A DNA stretch of 64,000 nucleotides from an uncultured Exiguobacterium sp. Its GTDB lineage: Bacteria > Bacillota > Bacilli > Exiguobacteriales > Exiguobacteriaceae. Positions within the stretch are counted from its first letter, which is position 1, and every line of letters starts with the position of its first letter. The stretch lies in the NCBI GenBank assembly GCA_913775715.1, contig CAJYMC010000007.1:1302001-1366000 (forward strand), in the 5' to 3' direction. Below the pieces are notes generated by a model that saw only the letters and a list, made by a program, of their open reading frames with translations, was not told the DNA's origin and searched no databases. Below are positions 18,823 to 28,199 of this stretch, one piece after another. Position numbers and translations under genes: made by a program.

Positions 18823-19350
18823 GTGCGCATTCAAATCATTGGCGGGTCTGGTACCGGAAAAAGTACACTGGGTGCATTCATCGGACAATCGGAACGAATT
18901 GCGTGGATTGATACCGACCATTATCTCTGGAAAGATACGAAGTTCACTGAAAAACGTGACGTCTCCGAGCGATTTTCCATGTATGAAGCCGATATATTGT
19001 CTTACCGTGACTATGTCGTCTCAGGTTCCGTCTTCGCCTGGCACCCGGATGGTTTCACCAATCGAGACTTGCTTGTCTTCCTGTCGCTCGACGAATCGAT
19101 CCGGATGGAACGGTTGATCGCACGCGAAGCAGCACGTTATCCTGACTTTTCAGGATCCAATGAGTTCCTCGACTGGTGCCGGACGTATCATACGGCGACC
19201 GACCCCAAGATGATTGGCACGTTCGCGGAACACCAACATCAAATGGAACGGTCGGTTTCTCCTGTTCTGATACTCGACGCTTCGTTACCGACGCAGCTTC
19301 AGTATCAAAAAATAATGGAAACATACGACAAGTTGTCTTATAAACAATGA
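18823..19350 (+). CDS. P-loop kinase, adenylate-kinase-like (FlaR / topology-modulation family)
   Basis: A 175-residue small P-loop NTPase. Walker A GGSGTGKST is at residues 7-15 and WIDTDHYLW gives the base-side acidic residues seen in FlaR/topology-modulation proteins; MERLIAREAARYP is the lid-like basic segment. GTG start with AAAGGAGC eight bases upstream; a longer reading enters the structured leader. Substrate unknown. The consensus promoter and long leader suggest post-initiation regulation. Confidence 0.8.
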   Translation: MRIQIIGGSGTGKSTLGAFIGQSERIAWIDTDHYLWKDTKFTEKRDVSERFSMYEADILSYRDYVVSGSVFAWHPDGFTNRDLLVFLSLDESIRMERLIAREAARYPDFSGSNEFLDWCRTYHTATDPKMIGTFAEHQHQMERSVSPVLILDASLPTQLQYQKIMETYDKLSYKQ

Positions 19351-19381
19351 AAAACGGGTCCGCCTTTTCAGGTGGACCCGT
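19350..19381 (-). terminator. Terminator after the ABC permease
   Basis: ACGGGTCCGCC (19354-19364) with GGTGGACCCGT (19371-19381), loop TTTTCA, four U on the minus strand. Weak for the plus strand. Confidence 0.75.
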
Positions 19382-19386
19382 CTGTC

Positions 19387-20385
19387 TTAATACATATCTT
19401 TTTGCGTGAAGTTCCAGAAGGCAACGATTAGTGCCGCGACCGTCCAACAACCGAGGACAGCAAGCGAGAACGGAAGTGTCATTCCTTCGATGGGTGGGGC
19501 TTGACCGTCGAGGTAGTTAATCAACCCAAAGTTGACGTTGACGAGATATTTCGAACTCGTCCAGCTCGAACCGAGTGTCGTCAGTAACGTACCGGAAATC
19601 AAGACTGCCATCATGATCCCGATTCCGGTCGCTGTGTTCTTGACGAGAACAGAAACCATCAAGGCGATCGTTCCGACAACAGCTGTGACGATCCAGGCTA
19701 GACCGACCGCCATTAATAGATATTCCCACATCGGTAACGTATGCACGAATTCGGTTGAAAACGTACCGCTCGGTGAGGCTTGGAATCCGGTCAAGATCGG
19801 TGCGGTCCAGCCGTCATAGCCGAGGACGATCCCAGATATCGCATAACAGACGACGACGGTCAATGCCATCAGCATCGATGTATAAAGTAACACCGTCAAC
19901 CATTTCGCCATGAGAATCTTCCAGCGCCGGACCGGTCGCGACAGCAATGTCTTGATCGTTCCGTCATTTTGTTCCCCGCTGACGATATCCGCCATGATGA
20001 CGATGATGAACAGTGGTAAGATCAGCGTCAATCCTTGCGAGAAGAAGATCCGAATGAACGTCGGGGCTCCCGGATAGTTTGGGTTGATGTCGTTATCGAG
20101 ATAGTACTGATTTTGTTTTAAATCAAATTCCAGGAACTGACGGAACTCGTCTTGAATACTGCTAGAAGCAAGTCGGTTCTGTGTATCGACGATATCTTGT
20201 TGAAGCTCAACCCGCCAATCAAGTGTTCCTTGCTTTTTGATCTGCTCTTGAATGTCTCGGTACTGTGCGTACGTAAACATTGAGACGAGGACAACAAGGA
20301 TGATCGCAACGACAGCAAAACGACGCTTCGAAGCGATTTTCGTGACTTCATTTCGGACGAGACCGACCATGTTTGGATTACGCAA
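19387..20385 (-). CDS. ABC transporter permease (ABC-2 type)
   Basis: A 332-residue membrane subunit: one N-terminal segment (about 24-42), a large charged extracellular loop (45-110), then five segments (about 113-132, 163-190, 225-250, 253-275, 303-325). MADIVSGEQNDGTIKTLLSRPVRRW is the conserved cytosolic helix of ABC-2 permeases of the bacitracin/lantibiotic-export type. It overlaps its ATPase gene by 8 bases. Substrate cannot be told from sequence. Confidence 0.9.
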   Translation of the reverse strand: MRNPNMVGLVRNEVTKIASKRRFAVVAIILVVLVSMFTYAQYRDIQEQIKKQGTLDWRVELQQDIVDTQNRLASSSIQDEFRQFLEFDLKQNQYYLDNDINPNYPGAPTFIRIFFSQGLTLILPLFIIVIMADIVSGEQNDGTIKTLLSRPVRRWKILMAKWLTVLLYTSMLMALTVVVCYAISGIVLGYDGWTAPILTGFQASPSGTFSTEFVHTLPMWEYLLMAVGLAWIVTAVVGTIALMVSVLVKNTATGIGIMMAVLISGTLLTTLGSSWTSSKYLVNVNFGLINYLDGQAPPIEGMTLPFSLAVLGCWTVAALIVAFWNFTQKDMY

Positions 20386-21298
20386 TGTGATCGCCTCCCG
20401 TTAATGTGATGAATAGATCTTCAAGCGTCTGGACTTTTCGTTCAATCGTCCAGACTTCGACACCTGCTTCGAGCAGCTGCTTATTGAGCGCCGGGGTTTT
20501 ACTAGCATCCATCAAAGTATGGACCGTATTCGCATCGACGACTTCGGACACTTGGACTAAATCAGAAGCCGATAAAATCTCGTTCGCCTTGAAGGCATCA
20601 TCGACACGCCAGTCAACGCCAGGAGCAAGCGACTCGACTAGTTCCTTGACCGTTCCGACTTGGACGATTTTTCCGTAACTCATGATCGCAACACGATCGG
20701 CGAGCATCTCGATTTCAGCGAGGATATGACTCGAGACGAGGACCGATAGTCCCGTTTCCTCGACGAGCCGGCGGATAAATTGACGTAAATCCCGAATTCC
20801 CATCGGATCGAGACCATTCGTCGGTTCGTCGAGAATCAAGACGCTTGGTCGTCCGAGTAATGCTTGTGCGATGCCAAGACGCTGACGCATCCCGAGCGAA
20901 TATGTCCGGACTTGATCGTCGACCCGCGCCGTCAAATCGACGAGATCGATGACTTCTTGAATCCTTGCCTCGTCGACATTCGGTAACATCCGGGCGAAGA
21001 CTTGTAAATTTTCGCGACCCGTCAAATATTTATACAACTCCGGGTTCTCAACGATCGAACCGATTCGCTCCATCGCTTGGACGAACTGTTTACGGACGTC
21101 GAAGTCACAGACTGTGATTTTACCGGACGTCGGTTTGATCAGTCCGACGAGCATCCGGATCGTCGTCGTTTTCCCTGCCCCGTTCGGTCCAAGGAAGCCG
21201 AAGACCTCACCCGGTTGAATTTCAAACGAGATATTATCGATGATCGTCTTTTTTCCGATCACCTTTGTTACACCTTCTAATTTCACTGTTGGTTTCAC
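20378..21298 (-). CDS. ABC transporter ATP-binding protein
   Basis: A 306-residue ATPase pairing with the downstream permease. Walker A GPNGAGKTT (about 41-49), signature YSLGMRQRLGIAQAL, Walker B VLILDEPTNGLDP, and a C-terminal extension usual for BcrA-type ATPases. Two in-frame GTG codons are possible: 21307, which touches the AGAGG, and 21298, which is better spaced; the second is chosen. Likely exports a peptide or lipid-like compound. Confidence 0.93.
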   Translation of the reverse strand: MKPTVKLEGVTKVIGKKTIIDNISFEIQPGEVFGFLGPNGAGKTTTIRMLVGLIKPTSGKITVCDFDVRKQFVQAMERIGSIVENPELYKYLTGRENLQVFARMLPNVDEARIQEVIDLVDLTARVDDQVRTYSLGMRQRLGIAQALLGRPSVLILDEPTNGLDPMGIRDLRQFIRRLVEETGLSVLVSSHILAEIEMLADRVAIMSYGKIVQVGTVKELVESLAPGVDWRVDDAFKANEILSASDLVQVSEVVDANTVHTLMDASKTPALNKQLLEAGVEVWTIERKVQTLEDLFITLTGGDHIA

Positions 21299-21424
21299 GT
21301 CTCTCACCTCTTATTGTCTATTCTAGCGGAATAATGAATCATTTGACTTGTCAGAACACTTCATTTCCGCACATTCTTTCAACATTTGCTACAATCAGGA
21401 TAGAACCTAGAAGGAGGAACGTTC

Positions 21425-22189
21425 ATGAAGCGATTACGCTGGCCCCTGTTTTTAACCGTTTCACTCTTACTGACCGCGCTGTTCGGTTACGGTTTCGTCA
21501 ACGCCTATAGTGACGTCGTCAAACCACCGAAGCGTGCCGTCCTCACACCGACGAAGGAAGAACCTGTCAAAAAAGGCGGAACGTACGTTGCGCTTGGTGA
21601 TTCCTTGACTCGTGGTGTCGGAGCATCGAACGGTAATAGTTATGCTGCTCTTGTCGGACGCGACCTTGTCAAAGCGAACACGGTCGAGCGTTTCCAGAAT
21701 CTTGCTGTCAGTGGTGCCCGGACGGAAGATTTATTGAAACAACTCAAACAAAAAGAAGTACTACGTTCGATCAGTCAAGCGAAAGTCATCTCGGTGACGA
21801 TTGGTGGGAATGACTTGTTCAATCGTGGCGAAGGTGTCTCAAACTTCAATGCGAAGAAAACGGCTGCAACGATTACGAAAGCCCAAGACAATTTGAACAA
21901 GACATTCCGGATCCTGCGTGAACAAAACCCGGATGCTGTCATCTTCTATGTCGGACTCTATAATCCTTTCCGCGCGACGGAAAACGGTGAAGCGTTCGAT
22001 GCAATCGTACAAGACTGGAATGCTAAATCCCGAACGCTAGGGATCGAATATGACGTCGAGATCATCGACACGTTCAATCTCGTCCGCGACGTCAAACGTG
22101 ATTTATCAAGCGACCAGTTCCATCCGAACGACTCTACCTACGAAGAGATTGCAAAAGCCGCATTACTTGCTGTCAATAAACGTTTCTAA
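21425..22189 (+). CDS. SGNH/GDSL lipase-esterase, YpmR-like, exported
   Basis: A 254-residue protein with an uncleaved signal anchor or signal peptide (about 7-27), then the SGNH blocks: VALGDSLTRGVGA (nucleophile Ser), AVSGARTEDLL (Gly), VTIGGNDLF (Asn) and DQFHPNDSTYEEIA (Asp, His). Acts outside the membrane, probably as an esterase on lipids or acyl groups. Shine-Dalgarno AGAAGGAGG. Monocistronic between a divergent ABC operon and a terminator. Confidence 0.92.
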   Translation: MKRLRWPLFLTVSLLLTALFGYGFVNAYSDVVKPPKRAVLTPTKEEPVKKGGTYVALGDSLTRGVGASNGNSYAALVGRDLVKANTVERFQNLAVSGARTEDLLKQLKQKEVLRSISQAKVISVTIGGNDLFNRGEGVSNFNAKKTAATITKAQDNLNKTFRILREQNPDAVIFYVGLYNPFRATENGEAFDAIVQDWNAKSRTLGIEYDVEIIDTFNLVRDVKRDLSSDQFHPNDSTYEEIAKAALLAVNKRF

Positions 22190-22192
22190 AAC

Positions 22193-22220
22193 AAAAAGCC
22201 GCCCAAGTGGCGGCTTTTTG
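22193..22220. terminator. Bidirectional terminator
   Basis: AAAAAGCCGCC with GGCGGCTTTTT around a CAAGT loop, between the lipase and the convergent DoxX gene. Confidence 0.92.
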
Positions 22221-22227
22221 TTCCGAT

Positions 22228-22578
22228 TCATTTCAGGCGTTTGGCCAAGGCGACAAGTCCCCATTGAAGTGGTAAACGTGTCCAGAGCAACCATGAAGGA
22301 AGACGTTTGCCATTGACTGGCTTCGGATTGACAGCCATGTTGACGTTTGCCGGTAAGACCGCGTACAAGAAGGCAGGTAGCGTCTTACGGACGAGATGTA
22401 CTCCTTTTCCTGTCAACAGCATGAGACCGTAAGCGATCTCGATGACACCTGTTACTTGGACGAAAAAGCGTTTGAACGGAATAAACGACGGCATGATGCT
22501 GACGAACCCCTTCTCGTTGCGGAAATGACCAACTCCCGCAAACAGTAATCCAGCTCCATAGACTAGACGTAATAGCAT
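22228..22578 (-). CDS. DoxX-like membrane protein
   Basis: A 116-residue protein with four hydrophobic segments (about 2-17, 38-57, 64-80, 95-112). LLFAGVGHF, FVQVTGVIEIAYGLMLL and PAFLYAVLPANVNMAVNP fit the COG4270/DoxX family of small integral membrane proteins. Catalytic role unknown. Start preceded by AAAGAGAGAG; no strong Shine-Dalgarno. Confidence 0.85.
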   Translation of the reverse strand: MLLRLVYGAGLLFAGVGHFRNEKGFVSIMPSFIPFKRFFVQVTGVIEIAYGLMLLTGKGVHLVRKTLPAFLYAVLPANVNMAVNPKPVNGKRLPSWLLWTRLPLQWGLVALAKRLK

Positions 22579-22787
22579 GATCTTTCACTCTCTCTTTCTT
22601 TCCACTTTACGGATTCTTTCGAAACAGTTTCAGTGTATCGAACTGACCCGATTATCTCAACTTTTAGAAATTGTCGTCGAATTATGGGGAATGATGAGTC
22701 ATTTCGGAATGTCTCCCGTAATCAGGTGATAAGTCACTTCATTTGCTATGATGAAGTCAGAAATCATACAGGAAGGGATGACGACTT

Positions 22788-23918
22788 ATGGCTGGAAAAA
22801 CAAAAGGACTACTACCTGGATTGACTGGAGGAATCATCGGTGCCGTTCTGACGGCGACGATTGCATTTCCAATCTTGCTCGACCAAGAACAAAAGGTCGC
22901 GGATACACCACTCTCAAACGGGATGCCGAAACAAGTCTCGACGACATCAAATGATCCAGTGACGAATGCAGTCGCCACTGCCCAGAAATCCGTCGTGACG
23001 GTAACAAATTATCAAACTGGTAATTCGATGTCACAAAAAGAAGCAGCTGCCGGCTCAGGATCTGGTGTCATCTATAAAAAGGAGAATGGAAAAGCATACA
23101 TCATCACGAACCATCACGTCGTTGATGGCGCATCGAAACTCGATGTCACGCTTAACAACGGCAAAACACTGAACGCTAAATTACTCGGTAGTGACGAAAC
23201 GTATGACTTAGCTGTATTAGAAGTCGACGCAAACGATGTTCCAGGCGTCATCACACTCGGTAAATCGGCTGACTTAAAAGCCGGACAGACCGTTCTAGCG
23301 ATCGGTAATCCGCTAGGTGAATTCCAAAACTCCGTTACCCGCGGAATCGTCAGTTCAAAAGACCGGACTGTACCGGTCGATACGAATAACGATGGTCAAG
23401 ACGACTTCAATACGACGGTCATCCAGACGGACGCCGCTATTAATCCTGGTAACTCTGGTGGTGCCTTGATCAATGAACAAGGGCAACTCGTCGGCATCAA
23501 CTCGATGAAAATCGCTGAGTCGGGTGTTGAAGGGGTCGGTTTCAGTATTCCAATCGATGATGCGTTACCAATCCTTAAACAACTTGAGACGAACGGTAAA
23601 GTTGAACATCCAACACTTGGTGTTTCCTTACAAGATGTCTCCGCATTTCCTGCCGGTTATCTAAAAGATCAAGTCAACTTACCAGACAGTCAAAAAACAG
23701 GTGTCGTCGTCATGTCCGTCGAACCGAACAGTCCAGCTGCTGCCGCTAAACTGAAAACAGGTGACGTCATCACGAAAATCAACGACTCTGAGATTAAAGG
23801 GTTCGTCGACATCAAAACGGCACTTATCAAATCAGACGGTCCACTTTCATTGACGATCATTCGTGACGGAAAAACGATGACAGTGGAAACCAAAACAACA
23901 ACGACCGACCAGCTGTAA
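22788..23918 (+). CDS. Trypsin-like serine protease HtrA/DegP family
   Basis: A 376-residue membrane-anchored quality-control protease. One N-terminal membrane segment (about 9-31), then the protease domain with His in TNHHVV, Asp in TYDLAVL and Ser in NPGNSGGAL, and a single C-terminal PDZ domain (about 275-370, HPTLGVSL ... GVVVMSVEPNSPAAAAKLKTGDVI). Acts on misfolded proteins on the outer face of the membrane. Bacillus homologues are controlled by CssRS; no regulator gene is adjacent and no CssR site was identified. The terminator is not obvious. Confidence 0.95.
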   Translation: MAGKTKGLLPGLTGGIIGAVLTATIAFPILLDQEQKVADTPLSNGMPKQVSTTSNDPVTNAVATAQKSVVTVTNYQTGNSMSQKEAAAGSGSGVIYKKENGKAYIITNHHVVDGASKLDVTLNNGKTLNAKLLGSDETYDLAVLEVDANDVPGVITLGKSADLKAGQTVLAIGNPLGEFQNSVTRGIVSSKDRTVPVDTNNDGQDDFNTTVIQTDAAINPGNSGGALINEQGQLVGINSMKIAESGVEGVGFSIPIDDALPILKQLETNGKVEHPTLGVSLQDVSAFPAGYLKDQVNLPDSQKTGVVVMSVEPNSPAAAAKLKTGDVITKINDSEIKGFVDIKTALIKSDGPLSLTIIRDGKTMTVETKTTTTDQL

Positions 23919-23956
23919 ACCTTCAGTCTGACGTTTCGTTCGCCTTCCTTTTCGGG

Positions 23957-23974
23957 TATTGTTTTAGAACAATA
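23957..23974. promoter_or_regulatory. Palindrome upstream of the N-hydroxylase gene
   Basis: TATTGTT-TTAG-AACAATA, a perfect 7-4-7 dyad 22 bases before the start codon. It does not fit the Fur 7-1-7 consensus. It may be an operator or a hairpin just upstream of the Shine-Dalgarno. Confidence 0.45.
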
Positions 23975-23995
23975 TCGAATTGGGAGGCTTTTTCT

Positions 23996-25243
23996 ATGTA
24001 TGACTTAATTGGCATCGGCATTGGTCCGATGAATTTAGGGTTGAGTGCACTCGCGCATCCGACGGAATTAAAGACGTTATTTTTTGACGAAAGTGAACAA
24101 TTTTCCTGGCATCCCGGTATGATGATCCAAGACTCGATGATGCAGACAAGCTTCATCTCCGATCTCGTCACACTTGCTGATCCGACGAGCACTTTTTCTT
24201 ACCTCAATTACTTACGGTCGATCCACCGTCTTCATACGTTTTACTTCTACGAAAAACTTCTAATCTCAAGACAAGGTTACAATGATTACTTACGTTGGGT
24301 TGCGACACAGCTTGACGATTTACGATTTTCAACCCGTGTCGTCGATGTGCAAGACACTGGTGATAGTTTCGAGGTCCTCGTCGAAGATGTCACGACCGGT
24401 AAACGGGAAACCTTCGAAGCACGAAACGTCGTCATCGGAACCGGTTCAAAACCTGCGATTCCGGACACGTTTGACGAGCGTGTCATTCACAATACGCAAT
24501 ATGTCATGAAAAAAGCAGAATTGCTACAACGAAAAAAAATCAGCATCGTCGGATCTGGTCAAAGCGCTGCCGAGATCTTCCTCGATCTCTTGACGACACC
24601 TGCTCCAGAGCGTCCTGAACTCGAGTGGATCGCGCGTTCGACACTGTTTGAGACACTCGAGACCGGCAAACTCGGCGAAGAAATTTTTTCACCGAGTTAT
24701 GTGACATACTTCAATCAGCTCCCACTCGCAGTTCGACAAGAGTCGGTCAAGAAGTTCGCCCGTTCTCAGAACGGCATCAGTCCTGAGACTTTACAATCAA
24801 TCTATGCCCACCTTTATGATTTGACAGAAGAGGAACAGCAACAAGTCGCGATTCGCGCGAATCTTGAAGTGAAAGAGATCACGTACGATGAACGGTTCAC
24901 GATCGCGATGCAACACCAAGAACTCAATGATGAACGTTCGTCTAAAACAGATGCTGTCATCGCGGCGACCGGTTTTTCGCCATCCCTTCCAAGCTTCATT
25001 GATCGACTTGATATCGTGTTCGAAGCACCACATGCTTGGAAAGTCGATGCGGACTACCAAATCGTGCGTTCGACCGAGACAGCACATCATCTGTATGCAA
25101 CCGCTAACTTAGAATTATCACATGGTCCAGCAGCTGACAATCTCGGCATGTCCGTCTCACGGAACCAATTGATCTTAAACGCGGTCGCGGGTACGGAACT
25201 TTATCCGGTCGAACGACATGCGACGTTTACGACGTTCGATTAA
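23996..25243 (+). CDS. FAD-dependent L-lysine/L-ornithine N-monooxygenase family protein
   Basis: A 415-residue member of the IucD/SidA/PvdA family, which N-hydroxylates the side-chain amine of Lys or Orn for hydroxamate siderophores using FAD and NADPH. FAD motif GIGIGPMNLGLSAL (6-19), NADPH motif IVGSGQSAAEIFLDL, and the C-terminal ATGFSPSLPS and NLGMSVSRNQLI are all present. No siderophore synthetase, acyltransferase or transporter is within 8 kb, so it is a lone gene here. Shine-Dalgarno TGGGAGG. Confidence 0.88.
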   Translation: MYDLIGIGIGPMNLGLSALAHPTELKTLFFDESEQFSWHPGMMIQDSMMQTSFISDLVTLADPTSTFSYLNYLRSIHRLHTFYFYEKLLISRQGYNDYLRWVATQLDDLRFSTRVVDVQDTGDSFEVLVEDVTTGKRETFEARNVVIGTGSKPAIPDTFDERVIHNTQYVMKKAELLQRKKISIVGSGQSAAEIFLDLLTTPAPERPELEWIARSTLFETLETGKLGEEIFSPSYVTYFNQLPLAVRQESVKKFARSQNGISPETLQSIYAHLYDLTEEEQQQVAIRANLEVKEITYDERFTIAMQHQELNDERSSKTDAVIAATGFSPSLPSFIDRLDIVFEAPHAWKVDADYQIVRSTETAHHLYATANLELSHGPAADNLGMSVSRNQLILNAVAGTELYPVERHATFTTFD

Positions 25244-25261
25244 GTCACTTGAGGATAAACC

Positions 25262-25304
25262 AAACGAACGAGGAATGGCATGCGCCACTCCTCGTTCGTT
25301 TTCA
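25262..25304 (+). terminator. Terminator after the N-monooxygenase gene
   Basis: AAACGAACGAGGA (25262-25274) with TCCTCGTTCGTTT (25289-25301), followed by TTC. Confidence 0.85.
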
Positions 25305-25305
25305 T

Positions 25306-26166
25306 TTACGGTTTTTTCGTCAACTCGAGTGCCGCAAGTAATAATAACGTAGCCTGAACCCGTGTCACTCCTGATTTAGCTAGTAAGAGATGAAAGGCAA
25401 TCAACCAGTTGACCTCATCTGAAAAACGATTCCGTGCCCGTTCCCGGTCGACGATGCGGGTCACGTAAATCCAGTCGACGCGTTCCATCGATGGTAGTAA
25501 TGCAAGGAGTGGCATCAAACGATCCCAAATGATGATTTCGCGCCGTTCTAACAGCTCCCTCCACGCAATGATTCGTTCCTGTTGTGCTGACGCATCCGGA
25601 TGCGAAGCTAAGATTTGCGCTGTAATGACACGTTCGCTCGTCCGTTCCATATATTGCGCGAGCCATTCTTCCGATGTATCGACACGCTCTAAAAATTCCT
25701 CTGGTAATGGCTTCTGTTCAAGCAAGGTCGATGTCACGACATACTGTTTCGCAGCATTTAGATGAGGTCGTGTCGCATGCAAGCGTTCCATGTAGGGAAA
25801 GGCATCAATACCTTGTCGACGGTTCAGCACTTCGTTCAGTGCAAAGAAGGGCCGGACTCCTTTATCACGAATCAATCGATGTTTAATCTTCTTTTCCGCA
25901 ACGATGATTTCTTCGATGAGGACATCAGGATCCGTGCTATTGAGTTGCACATGGGCAACGAGCAACGGTGTATAGCGACTCCGAAGCGCTGAAAAACGCG
26001 TTGTCTTTTGTTTGATCGTTCGCATCAGACGTTCGTAGACAGCCTGCTCAAAGACGGTATCGTGAATGGTATACGACAGCGCAAAAAAACGATGGAAATC
26101 ATGTGACGTCTCTTCCCGCAAGACGGGATAACTCTCGTCGTAGTTTTCACAGAATTGACCGTACAT
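25306..26166 (-). CDS. Uncharacterised 286-residue protein (possibly DUF4003)
   Basis: A helical, charged, soluble protein without signal peptide. No catalytic motif recognised. The pattern of short helices and the segment PFFALNEVLNRRQGIDAFPYMERLHATRPHL recalls the DUF4003 family of Bacillales; this is a weak impression. It has GGTGG upstream of ATG 26166 and lies downstream of an ABC exporter but behind that gene's terminator, so it is its own unit. Confidence 0.6.
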   Translation of the reverse strand: MYGQFCENYDESYPVLREETSHDFHRFFALSYTIHDTVFEQAVYERLMRTIKQKTTRFSALRSRYTPLLVAHVQLNSTDPDVLIEEIIVAEKKIKHRLIRDKGVRPFFALNEVLNRRQGIDAFPYMERLHATRPHLNAAKQYVVTSTLLEQKPLPEEFLERVDTSEEWLAQYMERTSERVITAQILASHPDASAQQERIIAWRELLERREIIIWDRLMPLLALLPSMERVDWIYVTRIVDRERARNRFSDEVNWLIAFHLLLAKSGVTRVQATLLLLAALELTKKP

Positions 26167-26240
26167 CTTTCCACCTCGCCTTCTTTTCTATAAATCGTTT
26201 TCCCTAAAATTAGTTTACACAACCTTATTTTTGAACGAAC

Positions 26241-26269
26241 AAAAAAAGCAACGGAACATGTCCATTGCT
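26241..26269 (-). terminator. Terminator after the ABC exporter
   Basis: Nine-base stem (26247-26255 with 26261-26269, one G-U), minus-strand run of seven U. Confidence 0.88.
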
Positions 26270-26289
26270 TTCCCTTCTTCAAAATCGAT

Positions 26290-28002
26290 TCACACTCGTT
26301 GTCTCTCTAACAGACGGGAGAAGTAACCACCTTGATCCATCAACTCGTCATGCGAGCCTTCTTCGACGATTCCGTCTTTCGTGACGACGAAAATCTTATC
26401 GGCATTTCGGATCGTTGCTAAGCGATGGGCGATGACGAGTGTCGTCCGGTTCTCAGACAACTCGGCAAGTGATTCTTGAATCAGTGCTTCTGTTTCCGTA
26501 TCAAGCGCAGACGTTGCTTCATCGAGAATCAGAATCGGCGGGTTCTTCAGGAACATCCGTGCAATCGCGAGTCGTTGCTTTTGTCCACCCGACAGTTTGA
26601 GTCCGCGTTCGCCGATTTGTGTCGCATATCCATCAGGTAGATCCGCAATCATCGGACCGAGATGAGCACGTTCTGCTGCTTGCACGATGTCTTCTTGCGT
26701 CGCATTCAAATCACCGTAAGCGATGTTTTCAGCGATCGTCCCTGAGAACAAAAAGACATCCTGTTGGACGATCCCGATTTGTTGTCGCAGAGACTCCTTC
26801 GTCATCTGCCGGATGTCGATTCCATCAATCGTGATGGCTCCGTCTAAGACATCATAAAAACGTGGGATCAATGAACAGATTGTCGTCTTCCCTGCTCCCG
26901 ATGTTCCGACGAACGCGACGGTTTGACCTGGTTCGACTGCCAGATTGATATTCTCTAGAATAAGACGATTGGCTTCATAACCGAACGCGACATCCTTGAA
27001 CACGATGCCACCATTCAACCGATCAACAACGAGTGCGTCTGGCACATTCGGAATCGATTCATCTTCATCAATCATTGAGAGGAATCGCTTAAATCCGGCC
27101 ATTCCTTTCGGGTACATCTCAAGCAATGCCGTGATCTTATCGATTGGCTTCAGCAGGATATTCATATAGAGAATGAAGCCGACGAGTTCCCCTGCAGACA
27201 AGGAGCCACGGTACGTCAAATAGGCACCGACGACTAAGACGGCGAGCGTCATCAAACGGGTTGTCAAGTAGATGCCGGATAGACTCTTACTCATGACCTT
27301 GTACGCATTAATCTTTGACTGCCGGAACGTCGCGTTGTCTTTTTCGAAACGCTCGATTTCGTAAGCTTCGTTCGTGAACGACTGGACGACGCGGACACCG
27401 GAGACGCTGTCCTCGACACGTGAATTGACTTCCGCGATATTCCCATACATCCGGTCCCACGATTTATTCATTCGGACGTTCGCATAACTGATCAACCAGA
27501 TCAGGAACGGTACGGCGATGATCGTCACGAGGGCAAGCGGAACGTTGATCGTCAACATGATCGAAAATGCACCAAGCAATGTCATGACGGCAATGAAGGC
27601 ATCTTCCGGACCGTGATGGGCAAGTTCCCCGATATCAAACAAATCATTCGTGATCCGGCTCATGATATGCCCCGTCTTCGTATTGTCAAAGAAACGGAAC
27701 GACTGTTTCTGGACATGACTGAACAGTTGACGACGCATATCGGTCTCGATGTTGATTCCGAGCTTATGCCCAAAATAGTTGACGACAAACTGCATCAACG
27801 TACTGATGATGTAGAGTGCTAATAGTCCGACGCTGACGAGAATGATCCAGTTCATCTCACCGTTTGGCAACAAGGAGTCGATGAACCACTTGACAGCGAG
27901 TGGAAAAGCAAGTTCTAACACCCCGACGAATAAGGCAGATATGAAATCAAGCCAGAATAATCGTTTGTGCGGGATATAATACTGATAAAAACGGCGTAAC
28001 AT
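26290..28002 (-). CDS. ABC exporter with fused membrane and ATPase domains, YgaD/Sav1866-like
   Basis: A 570-residue homodimeric-type exporter. Six membrane helices (about 16-310), then the nucleotide-binding domain: Walker A VGTSGAGKTTI, Q-loop QQDVFLFSGT, signature LSGGQKQRLAIARMF, Walker B ILILDEATSALD, H-loop IAHRL. Most like the B. subtilis YgaD and Sav1866 multidrug/lipid exporters. ATG 28002 has AAGGAGG; a longer reading from 28071 lacks one. Substrate unknown. Confidence 0.94.
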   Translation of the reverse strand: MLRRFYQYYIPHKRLFWLDFISALFVGVLELAFPLAVKWFIDSLLPNGEMNWIILVSVGLLALYIISTLMQFVVNYFGHKLGINIETDMRRQLFSHVQKQSFRFFDNTKTGHIMSRITNDLFDIGELAHHGPEDAFIAVMTLLGAFSIMLTINVPLALVTIIAVPFLIWLISYANVRMNKSWDRMYGNIAEVNSRVEDSVSGVRVVQSFTNEAYEIERFEKDNATFRQSKINAYKVMSKSLSGIYLTTRLMTLAVLVVGAYLTYRGSLSAGELVGFILYMNILLKPIDKITALLEMYPKGMAGFKRFLSMIDEDESIPNVPDALVVDRLNGGIVFKDVAFGYEANRLILENINLAVEPGQTVAFVGTSGAGKTTICSLIPRFYDVLDGAITIDGIDIRQMTKESLRQQIGIVQQDVFLFSGTIAENIAYGDLNATQEDIVQAAERAHLGPMIADLPDGYATQIGERGLKLSGGQKQRLAIARMFLKNPPILILDEATSALDTETEALIQESLAELSENRTTLVIAHRLATIRNADKIFVVTKDGIVEEGSHDELMDQGGYFSRLLERQRV

Positions 28003-28199
28003 GTGTAGCCTCCTTCCGAATACTCCTAGTGTACTCGAACTTTTTTGAAAATACTGTATCGAACTATTCATTTTTGCTTAAAACAATCGCATAGTTTTTT
28101 AGAGTAAAAATATATTTTAAAATCAGGGGAATCGTCATTTTTTATGACAAAATGGTAACAACGATTTTTACCTATTTCTATTGGAAGGAGCTATGTCAC

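Noticed and set aside
23950-23980. Fur box upstream of the N-hydroxylase gene
   Set aside because: The dyad is TATTGTT-N4-AACAATA and does not match the GATAAT-based Fur consensus; kept only as an unassigned palindrome.
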